This document shows, one piece after another, positions 1 to 8,698 of a stretch of 64,000 nucleotides of DNA. Both the position numbers and the translations under genes were made by a program. Numbering within the stretch: the stretch's first letter is position 1; the number at the start of each line of letters is the position of its first letter. The stretch covers positions 1 through 64,000 of the forward strand of contig NZ_NEVN01000007.1 in the NCBI RefSeq assembly GCF_002261475.1. The letters are read 5' to 3'. The notes beneath the pieces were generated by a model. The model searched no databases, was not told the origin of the DNA, and worked only from the letters and a program-made list of their open reading frames with translations. This DNA comes from Bordetella genomosp. 5 (lineage in GTDB: Bacteria > Pseudomonadota > Gammaproteobacteria > Burkholderiales > Burkholderiaceae_B).

Positions 1-1
1 G

Positions 2-745
2 GCCGCGGCGCCGCTCGCATCGGCACCGGCGGCCGAAGCGCCGGCGGCCGAAGCGCCGGCTGCCGACGCGCCGGGCGCCGCAGCGCCGGCTGCCGCAGCG
101 CCGGCTGCCGGCACACCCTCCGCTGAAGCTCCCGCTCCCGCAGCGCCGGCTGCCGCAGCCCCCCCTGCCCCTGCCCCGGCTGGCGGAACGGCCGCGGGCG
201 AAACGTCGGCGAGCGCGCAGGCGCCGTCGTCCTCCGACGCCAACGTCGCGCCGGCCCCCACCGAACGCGGCGCGCCGCGGATGGCGGAAGTCGGCGAGGC
301 CGCGCGCCGGTCGGAACAGTCCTTCAGCGGCGAGCCGCTGCCCGCCAGCGCCTTGCCGGCGGAGCGCGCCGCCGAAGGCGCGAAAGCGCAACTCGCTGCC
401 AATCCCAGTCACACCGTAAAGCCGCCCGCCGGCCCGGACGCCACCTCGCGCATCGAGTACATCCGTGCGCTGTTGCGCAACAACCAGCGCAACAACGCGC
501 TCGCGCAACTGCACTCGCTGCACGACGACGAGCCCGAGATCGAGTTGCCGCCGGATCTGGTCGCGCTGTTGCCCGCCGCCGAAACCGTGCCGGCGGCGCC
601 GTCGCCCCTGCCGCCCCCACCCGCGCCGCAGCCCGCCGCGCAGCCTGACAGCGCCGCGCCAGGCACGACCTCTCCCGCCGCGACGCCGTCGCCGGACGGC
701 ACGACGCCGGCCGATCCGGGCACCGCCCCCCGACCCTCTCCCTGA
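2..745 (+). CDS. Ala/Pro-rich protein, 5' end outside window (possibly anti-sigma-like)
   Basis: The frame is open from the first bases, so the true start lies upstream; it stops with TGA 7 nt before the next gene. Roughly the first 75 visible residues are a low-complexity Ala/Pro/Glu tract built on near-identical 15-nt steps (Ala-Pro-Ala-Ala repeats). About 135 residues in, a short ordered stretch (RIEYIRALLRNNQRNNALAQ, then a PPDLVALLP-like end) resembles the C-terminal helical tail seen in some anti-sigma factors and regulatory membrane proteins of related bacteria. It closes with another Pro/Ala-rich tail. A periplasmic linker protein is plausible, but no catalytic motif is visible and the function cannot be assigned from this fragment. 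Confidence 0.55.
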   Translation, partial: AAAPLASAPAAEAPAAEAPAADAPGAAAPAAAAPAAGTPSAEAPAPAAPAAAAPPAPAPAGGTAAGETSASAQAPSSSDANVAPAPTERGAPRMAEVGEAARRSEQSFSGEPLPASALPAERAAEGAKAQLAANPSHTVKPPAGPDATSRIEYIRALLRNNQRNNALAQLHSLHDDEPEIELPPDLVALLPAAETVPAAPSPLPPPPAPQPAAQPDSAAPGTTSPAATPSPDGTTPADPGTAPRPSP

Positions 746-751
746 TCGCTC

Positions 752-1555
752 ATGGACCTGCTGACCAACCATTTCAAACGCGCGCTGGCCGCCCGCCAGC
801 CCCAGATCGGTTTGTGGGCCGGTCTCGCTCATCCGTACACCGCTGAAATCTGCGCCGGCGCGGGCTTCGACTGGCTCGTCATCGACGGCGAGCATTCGCC
901 CAACACGCTGCAGACCATGTTGTCGCAGTTGCAGGCCGTGGCGCCCTACCCGGTCATGCCGGTCGTGCGTCCGGGCAGCAATGATCCCGTCGAACTCAAG
1001 CGCATCCTCGACATCGGCGCGCAGACCGTGCTGATTCCGATGGTGCAGTCCGCCGAAGAAGCGGCGCGCGCGGTGGCGGCGGTGCGCTATCCGCCTCAGG
1101 GTATCCGTGGCGTCGGCAGCGCGCTCGCACGCGCGGCCCGCTGGAATCGGGTGCCCGATTACCTGGCCCGCGCCAACGAGGAGATCTGCGTGCTGGTCCA
1201 GATCGAGACGCCGCAAGGACTGGAAGCGCTCGAGTCCATCGCGGCCGTCGAGGGCGTGGACGGTCTGTTCATCGGGCCGGCCGATCTGTCGGCCAGCATG
1301 GGTTATCTGAGCGAACCCGATCACCCCGAGATGCTTGCCACCCTGGACCGCACGATCGAACGCATCGTGGCCACGGGCCGGGCGGCCGGCATCCTGCACG
1401 GCGATCCGGCCCGCGCGCAGCATTTCCTGGATCTGGGCGCCACGTTCGTGGCCGTGGGCGCCGATGCTTCGCTGCTGGCGCGAGCCAGCGAGCAACTGGT
1501 GCAACGGTTCAAGCCGGGCGCCGCGGCAACCGCCCGCACGCAGGGACCCTACTGA
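752..1555 (+). CDS. hpaI: HpcH/HpaI aldolase family protein (2-keto-3-deoxy acid aldolase type)
   Basis: A class II, metal-dependent pyruvate aldolase of the HpcH/HpaI family, which reversibly cleaves 4-hydroxy-2-oxo acids to pyruvate and an aldehyde in the cytosol. All four residues used by E. coli HpaI are recognisable: the base His48 (in IDGEHSPN), Arg73 (PVVRPG), and metal ligands Glu152 (QIETPQG) and Asp178 (GPADLS). Its 267 residues match the family length (about 250-270). It starts 7 nt after the preceding stop, suggesting co-transcription. The specific substrate (4-hydroxy-2-oxoheptanedioate or a sugar acid such as 2-keto-3-deoxyrhamnonate) cannot be decided, so the symbol denotes the family. 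Confidence 0.9.
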   Translation: MDLLTNHFKRALAARQPQIGLWAGLAHPYTAEICAGAGFDWLVIDGEHSPNTLQTMLSQLQAVAPYPVMPVVRPGSNDPVELKRILDIGAQTVLIPMVQSAEEAARAVAAVRYPPQGIRGVGSALARAARWNRVPDYLARANEEICVLVQIETPQGLEALESIAAVEGVDGLFIGPADLSASMGYLSEPDHPEMLATLDRTIERIVATGRAAGILHGDPARAQHFLDLGATFVAVGADASLLARASEQLVQRFKPGAAATARTQGPY

Positions 1556-1602
1556 GCCACACGGGCCGAGGCCGTCGCCTGACGCCCGCGCCCGCCAAGC
1601 AC

Positions 1603-1638
1603 AAAAAACAAGGCCGCCGGATCGCTCCAGCGGCCTTG
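1603..1638 (-). terminator. Rho-independent terminator of the SDR gene
   Basis: A 9-bp perfect stem (CAAGGCCGC at 1609-1617, GCGGCCTTG at 1630-1638) with a 12-nt loop lies between two convergent genes. On the minus strand it is followed by six T (A-run at 1603-1608), which suits the SDR gene; on the plus strand the T content is poor, so it may act weakly for the aldolase too. Confidence 0.7.
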
Positions 1639-1660
1639 TTGCATCGGAAAGAAATGCGAC

Positions 1661-2377
1661 TCAGCGTCCGCCCAGCGCGCCGCCGCCGTCCACGCCGATG
1701 ACCTGGCCGGTGATGTAGCCCGCGTCGTCGGACAGGAGGAATGCGATGGCGGCCGCGACATCCGCGGGCGAACCCAGACGCTTCATCGGGATCGAGGCCA
1801 GCGCGCGCTTTTCGGCATCGCTGCCGGCCGGGTGGTTGGCGCGGAACAGCTCGGTCTCGATCGGGCCCGGCGCCACGGCGTTGGCCGTGATGCCGTATTC
1901 GGCGAGCTCGAGCGCCCAGGTGCGGGTGCAGCCCACCAGCGCGCTCTTGGCCGCGGAGTAGGCGGTCCGGTGCAGCGAGCCCTGGACGGCACGGCTGCAG
2001 ACGTTGACGATCCGGCCCGCGCGGCGCGCCTTCATGGATTCGATGAAGGCCTGCGTGACCTGCACCGCGACGCGCACGTTCAGGTCGAGCACGGTGTAAA
2101 GCGTGGCGAGGTCGATCTCGCCCAAGGCCTGCGGCGACACCACGCCGACGTTGTTGACGACGGCGTCGACCGGGAATTTTTCACGGATCTCGCGCAGCAC
2201 CTCTTCGGTGCGGCCGGCGTCGGAAAGATCACAGGCGTAGAGATAACCGGGGAAGTCCACATCGGTGGTATTGCGCGCGATTCCGACCACGTGACAGCCC
2301 AGGTCCGTCAACCGCTGCGACAGCGCCCAGCCGATGCCCTTGGTTGCGCCCGTCACGAGCACACATTTGTCCTTCAT
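1661..2377 (-). CDS. SDR-family oxidoreductase (FabG-like)
   Basis: A classical short-chain dehydrogenase/reductase of 238 residues, NAD(P)-dependent, oxidising or reducing a hydroxyl/keto group. The cofactor motif TGATKGIG sits at residues 9-16, the structural NNVG motif follows mid-domain, and the catalytic Ser-Tyr-Lys are seen as a Ser in NVCSRAVQ and the pair in YSAAK. The C-terminal ITGQVIGVDGGGALGGR is typical of FabG-type members. The ATG at 2377 is preferred over further upstream codons because a GAGG ribosome site lies 9 nt before it and homology begins there. It converges on the aldolase gene. Substrate unknown. Confidence 0.88.
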   Translation of the reverse strand: MKDKCVLVTGATKGIGWALSQRLTDLGCHVVGIARNTTDVDFPGYLYACDLSDAGRTEEVLREIREKFPVDAVVNNVGVVSPQALGEIDLATLYTVLDLNVRVAVQVTQAFIESMKARRAGRIVNVCSRAVQGSLHRTAYSAAKSALVGCTRTWALELAEYGITANAVAPGPIETELFRANHPAGSDAEKRALASIPMKRLGSPADVAAAIAFLLSDDAGYITGQVIGVDGGGALGGR

Positions 2378-2618
2378 GGATCGAAACCTCGCTAAATTAT
2401 TGCCGTGGCTGCCCACGCTGCCACGGTTCGTTCGGCCGCCCCGTGAGGGCGGATTCGCCTAGTAGACACCAAGCCGGGGCGCGCTGTCTTGTAACTTGCG
2501 TTGCCGTCCGCCGCTATCCGGGTGTCCACGTACGGGACACGGCCGCGTCAGCCCCGACGGCCGGCAAAAGCCAGGACTGAAACCGCAGGCTCGCAATGGC
2601 GGACTCGAAACGCGCCGG
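2378..2618. other. Intergenic region between alr and the SDR gene
   Basis: About 240 nt separate the end of alr from the SDR start, both on the minus strand. The half nearest the SDR start is less GC-rich and should hold its promoter and ribosome site. No convincing hairpin with a T-run, tRNA or conserved small ORF was seen. Confidence 0.4.
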
Positions 2619-3746
2619 TCAGACCACGAAACGCGGCACCCGCGGCGCGACGGCGCACAGCAGCTCGTAGCCGATGGTGCCGGCATGCGTGGCGACCTCG
2701 TCGACGCTCGGGCCGCCCTCGCCCCACAGCACGACAGGCGTGCCGAAGGCGGCGCCCGGCACCGGATCGAGATCGACCATCAGCATGTCCATCGACACGC
2801 GGCCGACCAGACGCGTGGTCACGCCGCCGACCGTGACCGGCGTGCCGGTGCCGGCATGGCGGGGATAGCCGTCGGCATAGCCGCACGCCACCACCCCGAT
2901 GCGCATCGGCGCGGGCGCGGTGAACGTGGCGCCATAGCCCACGGCGGCGCCGGCGGGAATCTCCTGCACGGACAGCAGCTCGGAACGCAGCGTCATGGCC
3001 GGGCGCAGGCCGAAGCTCGCGGCGTCGGCATCCGCGAACGGCGAGGCGCCGTACAGGCAGATGCCCGGGCGCACCCAGTGGGTGGTCTGCGCGTCGCCCA
3101 CCGCGATCTCCGCGTAGCGCAGCGTGGCGGCCGAGTTGCAGACGCTGACCGGCCCCGCCGCCAGGCCCTGCGTGTTGGCGTTGAAGACGTTCATCTGCGC
3201 GGCGACGCCCTGCTCGCCGTCGGCGCAGGCAAAGTGCGTCATTTTGCCGACGGTGCCGAGCTGGCCGCGCTCTTGAAGCTGCAGCGCGCGGGCGTGCGCG
3301 GGGCCGTACGAATGGGCGCTGAAGCCCAGCCGGTTCATGCCGGTGTTGAGCTTGAGCATGATGTCGACCCGCCGCGACAGCTTCGCATGCGCGAGCATGT
3401 CGAGCTGCTCGCGATTGTGCACGGAAGTGGTGAGGTGGTAGCGGTCGACGATATCGAGGTCGTCGGGCTCGAAAAAGCCCTCGAGCAGCAGGATCGGACC
3501 GCCCCAGCCGGCCTCGCGGCAGCGCACGGCCTCCTGCAGATCGAGCATGGCCAGACCCTGCGCATCGGAAAAGCCGGACACTGCCTGCTCGATGCCGTGG
3601 CCGTAGGCGTTGGCCTTGATCACGGCCCAGATCGAGGCGGGCGTGCCGCCCGCGCGCTCCGCCGTGCGATCGAGGTGCTCGCGCACCACGGACAGGTTAT
3701 GCCGCAGGGCGGCAGGAGCTATCGAGACGGAGATCGGACGCGGCAT
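2619..3746 (-). CDS. alr: Alanine racemase
   Basis: Catalyses L-alanine to D-alanine interconversion for peptidoglycan synthesis using pyridoxal phosphate, in the cytosol. The PLP lysine is Lys44 in the signature AVIKANAYGHG. The second-domain catalytic tyrosine lies in AVGYGATF, and RVSMDMLMVDL is the conserved C-terminal domain motif. Length 375 aa is normal for single-domain bacterial Alr/DadX. The ATG at 3746 gives the standard N-terminus. It lies back to back with the hpnCDE operon across about 130 nt that must hold both promoters. With no dadA nearby, the biosynthetic name alr is preferred over dadX. Confidence 0.95.
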   Translation of the reverse strand: MPRPISVSIAPAALRHNLSVVREHLDRTAERAGGTPASIWAVIKANAYGHGIEQAVSGFSDAQGLAMLDLQEAVRCREAGWGGPILLLEGFFEPDDLDIVDRYHLTTSVHNREQLDMLAHAKLSRRVDIMLKLNTGMNRLGFSAHSYGPAHARALQLQERGQLGTVGKMTHFACADGEQGVAAQMNVFNANTQGLAAGPVSVCNSAATLRYAEIAVGDAQTTHWVRPGICLYGASPFADADAASFGLRPAMTLRSELLSVQEIPAGAAVGYGATFTAPAPMRIGVVACGYADGYPRHAGTGTPVTVGGVTTRLVGRVSMDMLMVDLDPVPGAAFGTPVVLWGEGGPSVDEVATHAGTIGYELLCAVAPRVPRFVV

Positions 3747-3874
3747 GAGGATTTTCCTTCAAGCCGCCTAGTCTAACTGATCGCTGACATCCGGACACCC
3801 GCCGCGCCCCGGGCAGCCACTAAAATACGGGGCCTGCGCGGGATGGGCCCGCGCACCGCCGCTACACAAGGTAT

Positions 3875-4702
3875 ATGGCCGTCGACCACTACGAGAACTT
3901 TCCCGTGGCCTCGCTGCTGCTGCCGCGCCGCTTGCGGCCGGCCGTGCGCGACATCTACCGCTACGCCCGCCATGCCGACGACCTGGCCGACGAGGGCGAC
4001 GCCGCGCCCGACGAGCGTCTGCGCGCCCTGCAGGCCTATCGGGCCGAACTGCATCGCATCGGCGCCGAACCGGCCACCCGGGTGCCCGGGGACCCCGCGC
4101 TGGCGCCCATCTTCGATCCACTGGCGGCCACCATCGCGCGCCATCAGTTGCCGATCACGCCGTTCTTCGACCTGCTGTCGGCCTTCGAGCAGGACGTGAC
4201 CACCACGCGCTACGCCGATTACGCCACCCTCCTCGACTACTGCAGCCGGTCGGCCAACCCGGTGGGCAGACTGATGCTGCATCTCTATGGCGCGGCCGAC
4301 CAGGCCAACCTGCGCGACGCCGACGCCATCTGCACCGGGCTGCAACTGGTCAACTTCTGGCAGGATGTACGGGTCGACTGGCGCAAGGCGCGCGTCTACC
4401 TGCCCCAGGAAGACCTGGACCGTTTCGGCGTGAGCGACGAAGACATCGCGGTCTGCCGTCTCACGCCCGCGTGGCGCCAGCTGATGGCCTTCCAGGTCGA
4501 GCGCACGCGCGCACTGCTACACTCTGGCGCTGCGCTGCCGCGCCGGCTGCCCGGGCGCATCGGCCTCGAACTGAGGCTGGTGGTTCAGGGCGGATTGCGC
4601 ATCCTGCAACGCATCGAACACGCCAACTACGACGTATTCATGAATCGCCCCGTACTGGGCGCCAAAGATTGGGCCCTCATGCTGTGGCGCTCCCTGACTT
4701 GA
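3875..4702 (+). CDS. hpnC: Squalene synthase HpnC (hydroxysqualene synthase)
   Basis: HpnC converts presqualene diphosphate to hydroxysqualene, the second step of the three-enzyme HpnD-HpnC-HpnE route from farnesyl diphosphate to squalene. The protein (275 aa) is a trans-isoprenyl diphosphate synthase with the first Asp-rich motif in RHADDLADEGD (around residue 35) and the second motif in NFWQDVRVDW (around residue 165). It opens with the HYENFPVAS-type N-terminus typical of HpnC. The gene starts at the ATG 30 nt into the leader and ends 1 nt before hpnD, so the three genes form one operon. Confidence 0.93.
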   Translation: MAVDHYENFPVASLLLPRRLRPAVRDIYRYARHADDLADEGDAAPDERLRALQAYRAELHRIGAEPATRVPGDPALAPIFDPLAATIARHQLPITPFFDLLSAFEQDVTTTRYADYATLLDYCSRSANPVGRLMLHLYGAADQANLRDADAICTGLQLVNFWQDVRVDWRKARVYLPQEDLDRFGVSDEDIAVCRLTPAWRQLMAFQVERTRALLHSGAALPRRLPGRIGLELRLVVQGGLRILQRIEHANYDVFMNRPVLGAKDWALMLWRSLT

Positions 4703-4703
4703 T

Positions 4704-5582
4704 ATGACCCCTGACGAATACTGCCAGGACAAGGCCGCCAAAAGCGGCTCGAGTTTCTACTACGCCTTCCTGTTCCTGCCCGTGCCCCGGCGCCGCGCGA
4801 TCACGGCGCTGTACGCGTTCTGCCGCGAGGTCGACGACGTGGTCGACGAATGCACCGACCCGTCGCTGGCCCGCGTCAAGCTGGCGTGGTGGCGCACGCA
4901 GATCGACGCGATGTTCGACGGCAAGCCCGAACATCCGGTCACGCGCGCGCTGGCACCGCATCTGCCCGACTACGGCATCACGCGCGAGCGCCTGCTGGCC
5001 GTGATCGACGGCATGGAAATGGACCTGGACCAGACGCGCTATCTCGACTGGCCCGGCCTGCGCAAATACTGTTGGCACGTGGCCGGGGTCGTCGGCGAGA
5101 TGTCGGCCGGCATCTTCGGCTACACCGATCCGCGCACGCTCGAATACGCCTCCAAGCTGGGGCTCGCATTCCAGATGACCAACATCGTGCGCGATGTCGG
5201 TGACGACGCGCGCCGTGGCCGCATCTATCTGCCGGTCAACGAGCTGCAGCAGTTCGAGGTCAAGGCGAGCGACATTCTGAACGGCGTGTATTCCGAACGC
5301 TTTTCCGCGCTGATGGCCTTCCAGGCCCAGCGCACCCGCGAGCTCTACCGCGAAGCCATGCAGGCGCTGCCGGATGCCGACATCCGCGCGCAGCGCCCCG
5401 GACTGATGATGGCGGCGATCTACCATGCCCTGCTCGAAGAGATCGAGCGCGACGACTGGCAGGTGCTGCATCAGCGCATTTCGCTCACGCCGCTGCGCAA
5501 GCTCTGGCTCGCCTGGAAGACCTGGGTGAGTGGCGGGCGCGGTCTCGTGCGCCGTCTCGGCCGTCCCGGCGCGGGCCAATGA
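4704..5582 (+). CDS. hpnD: Presqualene diphosphate synthase HpnD
   Basis: HpnD condenses two farnesyl diphosphates to presqualene diphosphate. The 292-aa sequence begins TPDEYCQDKAAKSGSSFYYA, the hallmark of HpnD. Asp-rich motif 1 is REVDDVVDEC (around residue 42) and motif 2 is TNIVRDVGDDARRGRIYLP (around residue 160). Its last codons overlap the first of hpnE by 4 nt (ATGA), indicating translational coupling. Confidence 0.94.
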   Translation: MTPDEYCQDKAAKSGSSFYYAFLFLPVPRRRAITALYAFCREVDDVVDECTDPSLARVKLAWWRTQIDAMFDGKPEHPVTRALAPHLPDYGITRERLLAVIDGMEMDLDQTRYLDWPGLRKYCWHVAGVVGEMSAGIFGYTDPRTLEYASKLGLAFQMTNIVRDVGDDARRGRIYLPVNELQQFEVKASDILNGVYSERFSALMAFQAQRTRELYREAMQALPDADIRAQRPGLMMAAIYHALLEEIERDDWQVLHQRISLTPLRKLWLAWKTWVSGGRGLVRRLGRPGAGQ

Positions 5583-6895
5583 AGGCAGCGGTCATCGGCG
5601 CCGGCTGGGCCGGGCTGGCGGCCTGCGCCACGCTGCGCGCCGCCGATGCACAGGTCACGGTGTTCGAAGCGGGCCGCACGCCCGGTGGCCGCGCGCGCCG
5701 CGTCGTACATCCCGGCTTCGCCGCCGACCTCGACAATGGCCAGCACATCCTGCTGGGCGCCTACCGCGAAACCCTCGCGCTGATGCGCCGCCTCGGGCGC
5801 AATCCCGACGCGCTGCTGATGCGCCGGCCGTTGCGCCTCGCGAGCCTGGATGGCCGTTTCCGGCTGTCGGCCCCGCCGCTGCCCGCGCCCTGGCATGCGG
5901 CCGCCGCGCTCATCACCGCGCGTGGCCTGTCGTGGCGCGAGCGCTTCGCCGCCATCCGGCTGATGCGGGGCCTGGAACAACGCGCCTGGCAACCGCCACG
6001 CGACTGGACCGTGACGACGCTGCTGGCGCAGTACGAGCAGCCCGACGGACTGGTGCGCAACCTCTGGGAACCGCTCTGTCTGGCCGCGCTCAACACGCCG
6101 CTGGCCACCGCGAGCGCCAGCCTGTTCGCGCATGTGCTGCGCGACTCGCTCACGGGCGACCGGCGCAACAGCGACATGCTGCTGCCCTGCGTGGACCTGT
6201 CGGCGCTCTGGCCCGACCTCGTCGCGCTGCGCGCCACGATGCGCTACGGCAGCACCGTGCGCCAGATGACGCCGACCGATCAAGGCGTGGAGATCCACGG
6301 CGAGCAATTCGATTGCGCCGTGCTGGCCGTGCCGCCCTCGGCGGCCGCCCGCCTGCTGGGGCCGGCGCTGCGCGGTGCCGGCTCGCAAGGCCTGCTGCGC
6401 GCGCTGCAGGCCTTTCAGTACGAACCCATCGCCACGCTCAACCTGCGCCTCGCCGCGCCGTGGTCGCTGCCCGAGCCCATGATGCTGCTGCGCGAAGACG
6501 CGGCCCGCGGCCATCACGGCCAATGGCTGTTCGACCGCGCCCGCCTCACCGGCCACAGCCAGCGCGGCGAACTCGCCATCGTGGCCAGCGCCGCGCGCGC
6601 GCTGGTCGACGCCGACCGCGACACCGCCATCGCCGCGCTGATCGAACAGGTCACGCAGCAGGCCGCGCACCACCCTGCCCGCCTGCAGCCGCTGCCCGCG
6701 ATCGAGCGCGCCGAGTTGTTTGTCGAAAAGCGCGCCACCTTCGCGGCGGTGCCCGGCCTGGCACGCCCGCTCAACACCACGCCCTGGCGCTCGCTGGCGC
6801 TGGCGGGTGACTGGACCGACACGGGCTATCCCGGCGTGCTCGAAGGCGCCGTGCGCAGCGGCCTAGCCGCGGCCCGCGTGCTGCTCGGCCGCTGA
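5579..6895 (+). CDS. hpnE: Hydroxysqualene dehydroxylase HpnE
   Basis: An FAD-dependent amine-oxidase-like enzyme that reduces hydroxysqualene to squalene, completing the HpnDCE route. The N-terminus carries the Rossmann FAD motif VIGAGWAGLAA followed by the GRxGGRAR-like element (PGGRARR). The C-terminus has the matching FAD segment LALAGDWTDTGYPGVLEGAV. Length 438 aa is typical. Overlaps hpnD by 4 nt. No squalene-hopene cyclase (shc) gene lies in this window, so whether squalene goes to hopanoids or another product is open. The stop lies 8 nt before the left copy of the crcB repeat. Confidence 0.92.
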   Translation: MKAAVIGAGWAGLAACATLRAADAQVTVFEAGRTPGGRARRVVHPGFAADLDNGQHILLGAYRETLALMRRLGRNPDALLMRRPLRLASLDGRFRLSAPPLPAPWHAAAALITARGLSWRERFAAIRLMRGLEQRAWQPPRDWTVTTLLAQYEQPDGLVRNLWEPLCLAALNTPLATASASLFAHVLRDSLTGDRRNSDMLLPCVDLSALWPDLVALRATMRYGSTVRQMTPTDQGVEIHGEQFDCAVLAVPPSAAARLLGPALRGAGSQGLLRALQAFQYEPIATLNLRLAAPWSLPEPMMLLREDAARGHHGQWLFDRARLTGHSQRGELAIVASAARALVDADRDTAIAALIEQVTQQAAHHPARLQPLPAIERAELFVEKRATFAAVPGLARPLNTTPWRSLALAGDWTDTGYPGVLEGAVRSGLAAARVLLGR

Positions 6896-6903
6896 AGCGC
6901 GTC

Positions 6904-6971
6904 AGCGTAAGGCGTGCGCGGTCGCGAGACCGGCGGCGGTGAGCAGCAGCGAGCCGCACAGGCTCAGGGCG
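6904..6971 (-). repeat. Left copy of the 68-bp direct repeat (orphan crcB 3' end)
   Basis: Identical over 68 bases to 8701-8768. It encodes, on the minus strand, the last 22-23 codons of CrcB (ending ATAHALR) followed by a TGA stop, where the intact right copy is followed by TAG. It has no upstream crcB sequence and is a pseudogene fragment. The AbiEii toxin's final codons and stop (6964-6966) lie inside this copy in another frame. Confidence 0.95.
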
Positions 6972-7998
6972 ATGGCGCCGCGCCATTGGCCGCGGCCTCG
7001 ATGAGCGCGCATGTCGACAACACTTGATCGAAAGCGGGCGCCCCCTCGGGCAGCAGGCCTGCATCGAGCATACGAAGGTAGTCGTCGTGTAGCGCGCCAA
7101 GCGCAGCGCCCTGGGGCACAAGCACGAGCGCTCCCCGCACGGCCTGCCAGTAATCGATTCGATTGCCGCCGGCATCGTTATGCTTGAAGAACCACGACTT
7201 ATGCGCGGCGACCATGTCGGCAACATTCCGATCCCTGATCATCGACGTACCATTGACGCTTCCGAACATGGCGGCCAGGTCATACCAGTGTCGCGCGAAG
7301 CGCTCCGCACGCAATCGTTGCTGCATGCAGTACACATGGGCCGCCGTTGCCTTTTCCCAGAAAGTTCGGCTCAGACCCATGACGACTGGCGTTGCATGCG
7401 GCAGCGCGAACGCGTCGGAGAGTGCAGAGACACTGGCGATGTCGCTGCTTACCGGCATGGGCCCATGAGGTTCGCCCGTTGCACGGGCACCAAACTCGAA
7501 CAAGACCGTGGGCCGAACATAGGACCTCTCGGCGGTGTCCAGCGCGCTCGAGTAGTGCAGTTCCACCTGATCCGGAGCCGCATGGTTCAGGCGAGCGGCC
7601 AATCCCTGCGCGACCAGTGCTGCGGATACTCCCGGAACGAAGGTGTTTGCGATCCAGTCAGGCAGCCGAACGTCGATCAGCCCGCGCCATCTTTTCTCCT
7701 GGGCGGCCGATGAAGGAAGGCCGGACTCTGCCGCGTGCTCCGGAAGCATCCTGCGTATGTCGCAAGTGAGGTCCAGATCCTCGGAGAATCGGTCGATGAT
7801 TTGGTAGGCCTTGGACAGCGAAGTTCCCCCCTTGAAGGTCAGGCCGCCGGCCAATGGCCCGGAGTAAATGACCTCGAGCGCCCACACCACCCAGAGGTCT
7901 TTTTCGAGCAGATCCGGGAGGCGGCCAAGCTGTTCGCTGGCATATAGCAGGGCTTCTCGCCTGGTGTGGACAGGCTGCCCGAGAAAGGAATCAGCCAA
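6964..7998 (-). CDS. AbiEii/AbiGii-family nucleotidyltransferase toxin
   Basis: A 344-aa nucleotidyltransferase-fold protein of the AbiEii/AbiGii family, the toxin of type IV abortive-infection systems. The polymerase-beta-like active site is GGTSLSK at residues 57-63 followed by SEDLDL, giving Asp74 and Asp76 as the metal ligands. A C-terminal RHWYDLAAM matches the conserved motif IV region. No ATG fits, so the TTG at 7998 is taken as start; AGGA lies about 9 nt upstream. It overlaps the antitoxin stop by 8 nt, so translation is coupled. The stop codon is supplied by the duplicated crcB tail, meaning the original C-terminus may have been altered on insertion. Confidence 0.85.
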   Translation of the reverse strand: MADSFLGQPVHTRREALLYASEQLGRLPDLLEKDLWVVWALEVIYSGPLAGGLTFKGGTSLSKAYQIIDRFSEDLDLTCDIRRMLPEHAAESGLPSSAAQEKRWRGLIDVRLPDWIANTFVPGVSAALVAQGLAARLNHAAPDQVELHYSSALDTAERSYVRPTVLFEFGARATGEPHGPMPVSSDIASVSALSDAFALPHATPVVMGLSRTFWEKATAAHVYCMQQRLRAERFARHWYDLAAMFGSVNGTSMIRDRNVADMVAAHKSWFFKHNDAGGNRIDYWQAVRGALVLVPQGAALGALHDDYLRMLDAGLLPEGAPAFDQVLSTCALIEAAANGAAPSP

Positions 7999-8587
7999 CG
8001 TGCATTTCCTGCCCGATGGCTTCAGCCATCCAGGCAGGCAACCGTCGGCGTGCTCGAGTCAATGCCTGCCACGCCTGCGGGGCCAACTGTCGATGCAGCT
8101 TGCGCAGGGCCTGCGCCGCGACCGCCGGGCCCAACCATGCGAGCGCGCGTGCCGCCGCGGCTTCTTCCGTGCGGCCCAGCAGAAAGCTGGCGGGTGCGAT
8201 GTGCTCGATTTGCACCGGATTTTTGCCGAACAGCAGCCGACGAGGGGGCCCGGAGGACAAGAACACCCTGCGTACGGGCATCTGCGAGGTGAGCCCCAGA
8301 CGATTGGCCTCGGCCGCACCGTGAGCAACGATGGCTTCGCCCGTGGTTTCCTCGAGGGCGCGAATGACCTTTTCGGCTGCGGGAGCCCGCTTGCCAAAGG
8401 GCGAGGCCACCGGCGCCGCATACACCCCGCGCCCCAGACGCAACAGCACGCCAGAACGCGTGAGGCGGGAGAAAGCCTGGTCCACGGCGGCACGAGAGCC
8501 CAGATGTAGAAAATCGCGGGGCGTGACAGTTCCGCCCTCAGGGAGAGACTGTGCGGATTGCAGAATCGCTTGGGGTAAAGATGTCAT
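7991..8587 (-). CDS. AbiEi-like antitoxin / autoregulator (DUF6088 type)
   Basis: A 198-aa protein with an N-terminal winged-helix region (TPRDFLHLGSRAAVDQAFSR, then RSGVLLRLGRGVYAAPV, about residues 20-62) and a C-terminal antitoxin domain. Together they form the architecture of AbiEi/DUF6088 antitoxins paired with AbiEii toxins. Such proteins repress their own promoter and neutralise the toxin without a stable protein complex (type IV). The ATG at 8587 fits the family N-terminus (TSLPQAILQSAQSL). Upstream in-frame codons have no support. The gene lies 111 nt downstream of crcB in the same direction, with an inverted repeat between them that could be the operator. Confidence 0.85.
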   Translation of the reverse strand: MTSLPQAILQSAQSLPEGGTVTPRDFLHLGSRAAVDQAFSRLTRSGVLLRLGRGVYAAPVASPFGKRAPAAEKVIRALEETTGEAIVAHGAAEANRLGLTSQMPVRRVFLSSGPPRRLLFGKNPVQIEHIAPASFLLGRTEEAAAARALAWLGPAVAAQALRKLHRQLAPQAWQALTRARRRLPAWMAEAIGQEMHVG

Positions 8588-8608
8588 GAGGGCCACCGCA
8601 AACCAGAT

Positions 8609-8642
8609 TGATGTCAGCTTATACATCTTAAATCTGACATCA
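8609..8642. promoter_or_regulatory. Putative AbiEi operator (inverted repeat)
   Basis: A perfect 9-bp inverted repeat, TGATGTCAG at 8609-8617 and CTGACATCA at 8634-8642, with 16 nt between arms, sits just upstream of the antitoxin start in an A/T-rich pocket. AbiEi antitoxins bind inverted repeats to repress their own operon, so this is the obvious candidate site. No clear -35/-10 pair could be fixed. Confidence 0.5.
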
Positions 8643-8698
8643 TGGCCGTGGGCGCGGCGACCCGCGAGCGTGCCGGACTTCACAACGATGGATAAACC

